A stretch of DNA of 64,000 bases from Pseudomonas sp. P8_229 (GTDB lineage: Bacteria; Pseudomonadota; Gammaproteobacteria; Pseudomonadales; Pseudomonadaceae). Below, piece after piece: positions 35,196 to 42,665 of the stretch (position 1 is its first letter; each line of letters starts with the position of its first letter). The position numbers and the translations under genes are program-made. Below the pieces are notes generated by a model, which did not search any database, was not told the origin of the DNA, and was given only the letters and a program-made list of their open reading frames with translations. Where the stretch lies: contig NZ_CP125378.1 in NCBI RefSeq assembly GCF_034008635.1, positions 2,532,001 to 2,596,000 of the forward strand, written 5' to 3'.

Positions 35196-35790
35196 CGCCT
35201 GTTTCGGCCTCTTCGCGAGCAAGCCCGCTCCCACAGTTTGATCGCATTCCTTATGGTAGAACTCGGTCGAATGTGGGAGGGATCTTCACGCAACCCGCAT
35301 CCGAAGCTGAATCAGGCAGAGCGGCAGGAGCAGATTGATTTACTGGCTGCAGAGCTTTAGCACCTGTTCCGGCCTCTTCGCGAGCAAGCCCGCTCCCACA
35401 GTTTGATCGCATTCCTTATGGTAGAACTCGGTCGAATGTGGAAGGGATCTTCACTCAACCCGCATCCGAAGCTGAATCAGGCAGAGCGGCAGGAGCAGAT
35501 TGATTTACTGGCTGCAGAGCTTTAGCACCTGTTCCGGCCTCTTCGCGAGCAAGCCCGCTCCCACAGTTTGATCGCATTCCTTATGGTAGAACTCGGTCGA
35601 ATGTGGAAGGGATCTTCACTCAACCCGCATCCGAAGCTGAATCAGGCAGAGCGGCAGGAGCAGATTGATTTACTGGCTGCAGAGCTTTAGCACCTGTTTC
35701 GGCCTCTTCGCGAGCAAGCCCGCTCCCACAGTTTGATCGCATTCCTTATGGTAGAACTCGGTCGAATGTGGGAGCGGGCTTGCTCGCGAA
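35127..35790. repeat. Four tandem 165-bp repeats combining a gene 3' end and a REP element
   Basis: Units start at 35127, 35292, 35457 and 35622, exactly 165 bp apart. Each contains the last 22 codons and stop of the DUF3482 GTPase gene, then a REP left arm, a spacer and the first bases of the REP right arm. Only the last copy has a complete REPIN (35707-35790). The first copy lies in the real gene; copies 2-4 have no start codon and are not expressed as part of it. Copies differ by a few substitutions only. This explains the 617-bp gap before the next gene. Confidence 0.93.
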
Positions 35791-35812
35791 TGGTGCGACT
35801 CGGTGCCGGGGA

Positions 35813-36370
35813 TTACGCCGCCAGCAGCCGCACCGCTTTCTCCTTCAACACCCGAAGATCCATCACCGGCACCGCCGTCTCCTTGGCCAACTCATCCCAC
35901 TGGCGCATCCGCAGGCTGACGGCACACAACGGATCCCGCTCAAACGCATCCGCATCAGCCTCGCTCATCACCCCACCCTGATATTCCAGGGTCCGGCGAC
36001 TCGCTTCACTCAAGCGCTCGAAATACCCCGGCTCGCGCAAGGTCAGATAACGTTTGGCCTGCACGTGGTATTCCACCAGCCGTGCCAGGCGCTCACTGAA
36101 CCCGGCCTCACGCAAATAATTCGCGCCCAGCCGCTCATGGCTGACTACACCATAACCGCCCATGTTCTCGGCGCCCTCGGCACACAAATGGCCGATGTCA
36201 TGGAAGAACGCCGCCAGCACGACTTCGTCGTCGAAGCCTTCGGCAATCGCCAGTTCGGCGGCCTGGGACATGTGTTCGATCTGCGACACCGGCTCGCCGA
36301 TGTAATCGCTGCTGCCGAAGCGCTCGTACAACCCGAACACCCGGGCGACGACTTGTTGGTGATCCGCCAT
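35813..36370 (-). CDS. HD-domain oxygenase/phosphohydrolase of phosphonate catabolism (PhnZ/TmpB-like)
   Basis: A 185-residue HD protein matching the phosphonate-associated HDIG group. In PhnZ and TmpB this fold binds mixed-valent diiron and cleaves C-P bonds of hydroxylated aminoethylphosphonates. Metal-ligand candidates are His in SQIEHMSQAA, HD in AAFFHDIGH, His in VSHERLGA and His in VEYHVQAKRYL, the last being a typical family block. The start at 36370 overlaps the upstream FAD oxidoreductase stop as ATGA. It is the last gene of a phosphonate uptake and catabolism operon. The PhnY/TmpA hydroxylase that usually provides its substrate is not present. Confidence 0.78.
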   Translation of the reverse strand: MADHQQVVARVFGLYERFGSSDYIGEPVSQIEHMSQAAELAIAEGFDDEVVLAAFFHDIGHLCAEGAENMGGYGVVSHERLGANYLREAGFSERLARLVEYHVQAKRYLTLREPGYFERLSEASRRTLEYQGGVMSEADADAFERDPLCAVSLRMRQWDELAKETAVPVMDLRVLKEKAVRLLAA

Positions 36371-37503
36371 CAGATTTCCTCCAGCAATTGCGCGATGTTG
36401 CGCTCGGCCAGCGCCGGGCCGACGCTCATGCCGACGCCGGTGTGCATCAGCGCCACACTCAACCCCGGTGCCGGACGCAGGAACGAAAACGGCCCCGGCC
36501 CTCGGGAACCATAGACTCCCTGCCAACGCTCGACCACTTGCACCTTGCAGCCCAGCGTCTGCTCGGCCAATTCCAGCATCCAGTTGTCGACCTGCTCGGC
36601 ATTGAATGGCGAAGGGTCGCTGCCGTAATGATGCGAGTCGCCGATGATCAGTTCGCCGTACGGTGTCGGGCTGATCAGCAGGTGAATGCCATTGTCATGC
36701 AGGTGCGGTTGCTCGCGCAGGATCTGCGCCTGCACCGCTGCCGCTTCCGGTAAATCGGCGAAGGCGCCGTAGTGCACGCAACTCAGGCCGGTGAGCAAGG
36801 CATGTTGCAGATTCAGCTCGATCTGCGGTTTGGCGCGGAGCATTTGCAGGCGGCAGATCTGCGGGTCGAGCGCAGCAATCGGCTCGGCCAGCAGGGTCTG
36901 ATAATCGTGGCCGGAGCAGACGATGATCTGCTTCGCCGTGAAGGTGCCGGCGGTGCTTTGCAGGCGCCCCGGTTCGACGTCGCGCACCAGCGTCGAGAAG
37001 TGAAACTCGACGCCGAGGTCGCGGCGCAGATAGTCGATCAGCGCCGGGATCGCTTCGCGCGAATACAACTGTTGATCGTCCATACCGTGCAACGCGGCAC
37101 GGTGGTGGCTGAACTGACCGTGGTACAGATCGCGCAGGGCAGCACCGCGCATTAGCTCGATGTTGTAACCGTGTTCCACGGCGCGGCCGTTGCAGAAGGC
37201 TTCCAGCAGGTGTTCTTCAGCTTCGGTGCGGGCGAACAGGTACGAGCCGTTACGCTTGATTTGCAAACCGGCGAGTTGCGCCCAATCGCCCCAGATTTCG
37301 CGGCTGGCTTTGGCCAGTTCCAACATTTGACCGGGTGGTTGGCCGGTGACCAAGGCTTGGCCGAAGTTGCGCACCGAAGCGCCGAGGGGCGTGGCGGTGC
37401 GTTCGAAAACGCTGACCTTGAGGCCGCGTTTGGCGGCGGCGTAGGCGTGGGAAAGGCCGAGGATGCCGGCGCCTACAATCAGCAAGTCTTGGTGTTGTGT
37501 CAT
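36370..37503 (-). CDS. FAD-dependent oxidoreductase of phosphonate catabolism (HpnW/PbfC-like)
   Basis: A 377-residue DAO-family flavoprotein. It starts MTQHQDLLIVGAGILGLSHA with the dinucleotide-binding GxGxxG. The C-terminal FAD contact is in LSVALMHTGVGMSVGPALAE. It corresponds to the TIGR03364 group found in aminoethylphosphonate clusters, where members are thought to oxidise (N-alkylated) 2-aminoethylphosphonate to phosphonoacetaldehyde. An in-frame extension upstream of 37503 is REP-encoded and was not used. It is coupled to the HD gene by ATGA overlap. Confidence 0.78.
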   Translation of the reverse strand: MTQHQDLLIVGAGILGLSHAYAAAKRGLKVSVFERTATPLGASVRNFGQALVTGQPPGQMLELAKASREIWGDWAQLAGLQIKRNGSYLFARTEAEEHLLEAFCNGRAVEHGYNIELMRGAALRDLYHGQFSHHRAALHGMDDQQLYSREAIPALIDYLRRDLGVEFHFSTLVRDVEPGRLQSTAGTFTAKQIIVCSGHDYQTLLAEPIAALDPQICRLQMLRAKPQIELNLQHALLTGLSCVHYGAFADLPEAAAVQAQILREQPHLHDNGIHLLISPTPYGELIIGDSHHYGSDPSPFNAEQVDNWMLELAEQTLGCKVQVVERWQGVYGSRGPGPFSFLRPAPGLSVALMHTGVGMSVGPALAERNIAQLLEEI

Positions 37504-37531
37504 TGAAATGTGCTCTGAAGGAGAGACCGCC

Positions 37532-37676
37532 TTCGCGAGCAAGCCCGCTCCCACAGGGGATTTGGGTGTTCACAAAATTTGTGTTCACGGGAGATCCAAT
37601 GTGGGGGCGAGCCTGCCCGCCCCCTGGGAGTTGTGTTGTGAACACGGTCCACTGTGGGAGCGGGCTTGCTCGCGAA
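37532..37676. repeat. Composite REP element between FAD oxidoreductase and binding protein genes
   Basis: Outer inverted arms of the TTCGCGAGCAAGCCCGCTCC form bound 145 bp. The centre has a GTGTTCAC/GTGAACAC pair and a GGGGGCG...CGCCCCC palindrome, suggesting a multi-hairpin REP cluster within the operon. Confidence 0.85.
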
Positions 37677-37701
37677 GAGATCCTGTCAGTCGATAGAGAT
37701 C

Positions 37702-38727
37702 TTACTTGGCGACAACTTTCTCGGACTTGCCGTCATAACGCTTGCGCCATTCGGTCAGGATCTCGTCGCGGTTCTTCGAGGCCCAGGCGAAGTCGTTCTT
37801 GATCAGGCGCTGCTCGTAGTCGGCCGGCAGTTCGGTCTGCGGCTTGGCGATGCCCGGCTGTGCAAGAACAGCGAAGTTCTCCTTGTACAAGTCCATCGCC
37901 TCGGCGCTGGCGGAGAAGTCGGCCAGTTTTTTCGCTGCGTCTTCATGCGGCGTGCCTTTGATCACGGCAGTCGCTTCGATCTCCCAGCCCAGGCCTTCCT
38001 TCGGCAGGATGATGTCCAGCGGCGCACCCTGACGCTTCAGCTGTACCGCCGGGTATTCAAAAGAAATCCCGATCGGGAATTCGCCTGCAGCAGCCAGTTT
38101 GCAAGGCTTGGAACCGGAGTGAACGTACTGGCCGATGTTCTGGTGCAGACCGTCCATATAGGCCCAGCCCTGCTTCTCGCCGAAGGTTTGCAGCCAGGCG
38201 CTGACGTCGAGGAAACCGGTGCCGGACGACGCCGGGTTGGGCATGACGATCTTGCCCTTGTACTCAGGCTTGGTCAGGTCCTGCCAGCTCACGGGTTTGC
38301 TCAAGCCCTGCTTCTCAGCCTCAACAGTGTTGAAGCAAATGGTTGCGGCCCACACGTCCATGCCGACCCAGGCTGGCGGGTTGGCGGCGTCGCGGTAGTT
38401 CGCGCCGATCTTGCCCAGATCCTTCGGCGCATAGCTTTGCAGCATGCCTTGCTGGTCGAGGATCGCCAGGCTGGAAGCCGCCAGACCCCACACCGCATCA
38501 GCCTGTGGACGAGCCTTCTCGGCCAGCAGTTTGGCGGTGATGATCCCGGTGGAATCGCGCACCCATTTGATCTCGACGTCCGGGTTGGCCTTTTCGAATG
38601 CGGCTTTGTAGGCGGTCAGTTGCTCGGCTTCGAGGGCGGTGTACACCGTCAACTCGGTTTTTGCCGCGAAGGCATTCAGGCTGAAAGTAGCGAGCACAGC
38701 AGCGGCCAGGGCCATAGGCTTGAACAT
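37702..38727 (-). CDS. 2-Aminoethylphosphonate-type ABC transporter, periplasmic binding protein
   Basis: A 341-residue solute-binding protein of the iron/thiamine/phosphonate-like type. The signal peptide covers residues 1-21 (ending NAFA), and the mature protein begins AKTELTVYTALEAEQ. The body includes WVRDSTGIITAKLLAEK, MPNPASSGTGFLDVSAWLQ and ISFEYPAVQLKRQGAPLD. This resembles the TIGR03261-type proteins of AEP transporters, which is supported by the neighbouring FAD oxidoreductase and HD genes. It feeds the permease and ATPase encoded immediately upstream on the same strand. Confidence 0.83.
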   Translation of the reverse strand: MFKPMALAAAVLATFSLNAFAAKTELTVYTALEAEQLTAYKAAFEKANPDVEIKWVRDSTGIITAKLLAEKARPQADAVWGLAASSLAILDQQGMLQSYAPKDLGKIGANYRDAANPPAWVGMDVWAATICFNTVEAEKQGLSKPVSWQDLTKPEYKGKIVMPNPASSGTGFLDVSAWLQTFGEKQGWAYMDGLHQNIGQYVHSGSKPCKLAAAGEFPIGISFEYPAVQLKRQGAPLDIILPKEGLGWEIEATAVIKGTPHEDAAKKLADFSASAEAMDLYKENFAVLAQPGIAKPQTELPADYEQRLIKNDFAWASKNRDEILTEWRKRYDGKSEKVVAK

Positions 38728-38763
38728 GATCGATTTCCTGTAATGAGTTGAACGGGGTTGGAA

Positions 38764-40488
38764 TCAGTGACCGGGCGCGGTTTGCCGCCAGGCTTGAGAA
38801 CGGCGCAGCAAGCCGCGCGAAGCCCACGCCAGCAGCAAGGACACGCCTGCCGAGGTGAACAGAATCAGGGTCGACATCGCCGCCGCGCCGCCGACGTTGC
38901 CGGCGTCATCCATGTTCAGCACCGCCACCGCCGCAAGGATCGTGTCGGGGCTGTAGAGGAAGATCGCAGCAGAAACAGTGGTCATCGCCGAGACGAACAG
39001 GTAGCGCACGATGTCCAGCAGCGCCGGCAGGCAGATCGGCACGGTGACGCGCAAGTAATGCCGGTACAGCGGCGCCTTGAGCGACAGCGCGGCGGCTTCA
39101 AACTCGGCATCGAGCTGGCGCAGCGCGGTGGTCGCGGTCATTTGTGCGGTAGTCAGATAGTGCGCAATGGTGCAGACGATCAGCAGCGTCATCGTCCCGT
39201 AGAGCACGTGCAGCGGGTTGCCGCTGAGGTTGAAGAAGAAGACGTAACCCAGACCAAGCACCAGCCCCGGCACTGCCATTGGTATGAAACTGAGCATGCG
39301 CAACGTCAGGTTGAGGCCGCGCTGGCTGCGGGTTTTCTCCATCAGGTAAGCGCCAGTGAAGATCAGCACACTGCCGATCAGTGCCGTGCCCAGCGCCATC
39401 TTCAGGCTGTTGCTATAGGCCAGCCAGCCACCGCCGGCGGTTTCGTTGAACTGGTAGTGATTGAGCGACAGCGACAGGTTGTACGGCCAGAACTTCACCA
39501 GCGACGAGAACACCGCCATGCCGAACACCAGAATCAACGCGGCGCTGATCAGTAAAACAATCGCCAGATAACAACCGTCACGCAGTGTCGACGGTGCCGG
39601 CTTGAACACCTGAGCACGACCGCTCATGGAATCGCCGTGACGCCGGCGCAGCCAGGCATCGACGCCGAAGCTGAACAGCGCCGGCAGCAACAGCACCATG
39701 CCGATCAACGCGCCGCGACCGAATTGTTGTTGGCCGACCACGGCTTTGTAGGCTTCCAGCGCCAGCACTTGATAGTCACCACCGACCACCACCGGCACGC
39801 CGAAATCAGTGATGGTCAGGGTGAACACCAGACAGAACGCGGCGAACACCGCCTGGCGAGTCGCCGGCCAGGTGATGCTGCGAAAAGCCTTGGCGGGGCT
39901 GGCACCCATGCTCGACGCGGCGTCGAACAGGCGCGCATCGGCCAGCGACAATGCCGAGAGCAAAATCATCAACGCATGGGGGAAGGTGTAAATCACCTCG
40001 CCCAGCACGATCCCCCAGAACCCGTAGATGTTGTCCGACAGCAGCCCGCGCAACATGCCCTGGTTGCCGAACAGATAGACCAGCGCAATCCCCGGCAGCA
40101 TCGACGGCGCCATCAGCGGCAGCAGGGAAATTCCGCGCCAGATGCCCTTGGCCGGAATCAGTGTGCGTTGCAGCGCGTAGGCAAACAGGTAGGCCAGCGG
40201 TACGACGATGGCCGCGACGCTGAGGGAAACTTTCAGGCTGTTGCCGAGCAGCCAGTGGAAATTGTCGCTGGCCACCAACTCCCTGGCGGCGAGCCAGCCA
40301 CCGCCCTGCCCGGCCTCGCTGCTGAAACCGCGCCAGAAGATCGCCAGCAATGGCAGCAGCACCGCGACACCGAGCAGCAACAGCAGCAGGACTTTGCCGC
40401 CGAGGACGAAGATCCGGTCACCGACCTCGGCACCGGACACCTGCCGCGCCTGCTTGTGCGGTAGCGGCAGTGCGATGTTCGCGCTCAT
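38764..40488 (-). CDS. 2-Aminoethylphosphonate-type ABC transporter, fused double permease
   Basis: A 574-residue inner-membrane permease with about 12 membrane segments in two BPD_transp_1 halves. Each half has an EAA-type loop: LADARLFDAASSMGASPAKAF in the first, and LDAEFEAAALSLKAPLYRHY in the second. Such fused permeases belong to the TIGR03262-type AEP transporter. It overlaps the ATPase gene by one base and lies 36 bp before the binding-protein gene. Confidence 0.85.
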   Translation of the reverse strand: MSANIALPLPHKQARQVSGAEVGDRIFVLGGKVLLLLLLGVAVLLPLLAIFWRGFSSEAGQGGGWLAARELVASDNFHWLLGNSLKVSLSVAAIVVPLAYLFAYALQRTLIPAKGIWRGISLLPLMAPSMLPGIALVYLFGNQGMLRGLLSDNIYGFWGIVLGEVIYTFPHALMILLSALSLADARLFDAASSMGASPAKAFRSITWPATRQAVFAAFCLVFTLTITDFGVPVVVGGDYQVLALEAYKAVVGQQQFGRGALIGMVLLLPALFSFGVDAWLRRRHGDSMSGRAQVFKPAPSTLRDGCYLAIVLLISAALILVFGMAVFSSLVKFWPYNLSLSLNHYQFNETAGGGWLAYSNSLKMALGTALIGSVLIFTGAYLMEKTRSQRGLNLTLRMLSFIPMAVPGLVLGLGYVFFFNLSGNPLHVLYGTMTLLIVCTIAHYLTTAQMTATTALRQLDAEFEAAALSLKAPLYRHYLRVTVPICLPALLDIVRYLFVSAMTTVSAAIFLYSPDTILAAVAVLNMDDAGNVGGAAAMSTLILFTSAGVSLLLAWASRGLLRRSQAWRQTAPGH

Positions 40489-41564
40489 CAGGCGAACACC
40501 TGCAGGCTGCGCGGTGGCAAGGCGACCATGATCTGCTGCGCGCCAAGACGCGGCATGGCTTCCGGCGCCAGTTCGGCGAGCAGTGAATGGCCCGGCAGTT
40601 GATCGAGCTCGAAGCTCATGCGGCAGCGGTTACCGAGGAAGGTGATCTCGCGGACCTTGGCCGGGAACAGGTTTTCTTCGTGCACCAGCGGATTGACGTT
40701 GATCGCTTCCGGGCGGCAGAACAAACGACCCGAGGCGCTGTGCACACTACCGTCGGCCAAGCGCAGGTTCATCCCGCCGACCTGCGCATGGCTGTCGCTG
40801 CTGCGCTGGAACGGCAACCAGTTACCCTGCCCGACGAACTCGGCCACGAACGGCGTGGCCGGGCGGTTGTAGATTTCCTGCGGGGTGGCGTACTGCTCGA
40901 CGCGGCCGTTGTTCATCACGGCGATGCGGTCGGCCATCAACATGGCTTCGTCCTGATTGTGCGTGACCATCAGGGTGGTGATGCCGAGGTTGCGCTGCAG
41001 TTGGCGCAGCTCGGTGCACAGATGCTCGCGGACGCGGGCGTCCAGCGCCGACATCGGTTCATCGAGCAACAGCAACGACGGCGCGGGTGCCAGGGCGCGA
41101 GCCAGCGCGACGCGTTGCTGCTGGCCGCCAGACAACTGGCCCGGATACTTTTTTTCACTGCCGGTGAGGCCGACCAGTTCCAGCATCTGAGCGACGCGAC
41201 GGCGCACTTCGTCGCGACCACTGCCGGCGAGGCCGTAGGCAATGTTCGCTTCAACCGTCAGATTGGGGAATAGCGCGTAGGACTGGAACAGAATCCCATA
41301 GTCGCGGGCCTGCGGGGCGAGATGGGAAACGTCGCGCTCACCCAGATACAACTCGCCGCTGTCCTGCTTTTCCAGCCCTGCGATGCAGCGCAGCAGCGTG
41401 GTCTTGCCGCAGCCCGACGGGCCGAGCAGGCACACCAGTTCACCGGCGGCGACATCGAGGGAGACGTTATCCAGCGCGGTGAACGCGCCGAAGCGTTTCT
41501 GCACGCCGCGCACTTTCATCGGCGCACCGGGGTTGGTCAGGGCAGTTGCGATGGCAGGATTCAT
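40488..41564 (-). CDS. 2-Aminoethylphosphonate-type ABC transporter, ATP-binding protein
   Basis: A 358-residue ABC ATPase. Walker A is LLGPSGCGKTTLLRC (starting near residue 50), the signature LSGGQQQRVALARALA, and Walker B LLLDEPMSALD, with the switch His in MVTHNQDEAM. The C-terminal region is a TOBE-like domain of about 120 residues. It is the first transporter gene of the operon, downstream of the LysR regulator, and its stop overlaps the permease start by one base. Confidence 0.87.
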   Translation of the reverse strand: MNPAIATALTNPGAPMKVRGVQKRFGAFTALDNVSLDVAAGELVCLLGPSGCGKTTLLRCIAGLEKQDSGELYLGERDVSHLAPQARDYGILFQSYALFPNLTVEANIAYGLAGSGRDEVRRRVAQMLELVGLTGSEKKYPGQLSGGQQQRVALARALAPAPSLLLLDEPMSALDARVREHLCTELRQLQRNLGITTLMVTHNQDEAMLMADRIAVMNNGRVEQYATPQEIYNRPATPFVAEFVGQGNWLPFQRSSDSHAQVGGMNLRLADGSVHSASGRLFCRPEAINVNPLVHEENLFPAKVREITFLGNRCRMSFELDQLPGHSLLAELAPEAMPRLGAQQIMVALPPRSLQVFA

Positions 41565-41676
41565 GGACAGACCTCATCAAGCAGATGGGGCCAATCCTAG
41601 AGTTGTAATGCGTCCGTCATGTGGCAGTGAGGCAAAAACGGCCGATAGTGGTATTCAGGGATTTTGGTTCACCAGA

Positions 41677-41784
41677 GATCGTTCCCACGCTCTGCGTGGG
41701 AATGCCTCATCGGACGCTCCGCGTTCGGCTGTTGGGACGCAGAGCGTCCCGGGCTGCGTTCCCACGCGGAGCGTGGGAACGATC
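41677..41784. repeat. Nested palindromic element, second copy of the GATCGTTCCCACGC family
   Basis: Outer arms GATCGTTCCCACGCTCTGCG and a near-complement bound 108 bp. Inner GGACGCTCC and GGACGC...GCGTCC hairpins are present. Its right end touches the stop of the LysR gene at 41786. The first copy is at 28903-29004. Confidence 0.85.
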
Positions 41785-41785
41785 A

Positions 41786-42655
41786 TTACGCAGGAGACAT
41801 TTCCTGGGCCAAGCCGAGGAACGCCGCCGGCAACCGCGCCGCCTTCCTCTCCTTGAGGCAGTAAAGGTACTCAGGAATCTGCGGCGCATTCTCGATGGTC
41901 AACACGCGCAGTTGCGGATCATGCGGCACTTCCTGCCGCGCAATAATGCTGATACCGATATTGCGCAACACCGCCTCTCGAATCGACTCACGGCTGCCAA
42001 TTTCCAGCAACGGCCCGAAGCTCACCCCAGCAGTCGCGAGCAATTCTTCCGTCAGCCGCCGCGTCGTCGAGCCCGACTCACGCATCAACAACGTATGCCC
42101 GGCCAGTGCGCTCAATGCCACATGCTCCTGCGTCGCCAGCGGATGGTTGCGATGCACCGCCAGCACCAGCGGATCAGTCCCCAACACCCGACGAATCAAC
42201 CGCGCATCCTCAAGCAACTGTGACGACGCCGCGACGTCCACCCGATAATCCTCCAGCGCTTCCAGCACCTGCTGCGAATTGCCGATTTCCACCGACACTT
42301 CCACCTGCGGCAGGCGCTCGCGGAAGGTCTTCACCAGATCGAGGATGTAATACGGCGCAGTGGCGGCGATGCGTAACGTGCCCTGCACCTGACCGCTGTT
42401 GCGCAGGAAGAATTCGATGTCGGACTCCTGCTGCAACAGCGCCTTGACCATCGGCAGCAACCGCGCGCCTTCGTCACTGACGCTCAGGCGCCGACCGCCA
42501 CGGTAGAACAGCTCCACCGAATACTGGCTTTCCAGGTTGCGGATCTGCGTGGTCACGGTGGGTTGGCTGAGGCCGAGTTTCTTCGCTGCCAGCGTGATGC
42601 TGCCCAAGCGGGCGACCATGTAAAACGCTTTCAGCTCGGCACTCAGCACAACCAT
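41786..42655 (-). CDS. LysR regulator of phosphonate use
   Basis: A 289-residue LysR-type regulator. The N-terminal winged HTH reads LKAFYMVARLGSITLAAKKLG followed by SQPTVTTQIRNLE. The C-terminal effector domain contains LRIAATAPYYILDLVKTFRE and LLMRESGSTTRRLTEE. It resembles the TIGR03339 group associated with aminoethylphosphonate catabolism and lies directly upstream of the transporter operon on the same strand. By inference it activates that operon in response to a phosphonate. Confidence 0.8.
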   Translation of the reverse strand: MVVLSAELKAFYMVARLGSITLAAKKLGLSQPTVTTQIRNLESQYSVELFYRGGRRLSVSDEGARLLPMVKALLQQESDIEFFLRNSGQVQGTLRIAATAPYYILDLVKTFRERLPQVEVSVEIGNSQQVLEALEDYRVDVAASSQLLEDARLIRRVLGTDPLVLAVHRNHPLATQEHVALSALAGHTLLMRESGSTTRRLTEELLATAGVSFGPLLEIGSRESIREAVLRNIGISIIARQEVPHDPQLRVLTIENAPQIPEYLYCLKERKAARLPAAFLGLAQEMSPA

Positions 42656-42665
42656 CCCTCATCGT

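Noticed and set aside
35127..35790. Regularly spaced repeats considered as a CRISPR array
   Set aside because: The 165-bp units are contiguous, with no unique spacers, and contain a gene end plus a REP. No cas genes are nearby.
36370..37554. Longer N-terminus for the FAD oxidoreductase beginning at 37554
   Set aside because: The extra 17 residues are encoded by a REP arm (MGAGLLAK...). The internal ATG at 37503 leads directly into the FAD-binding motif.
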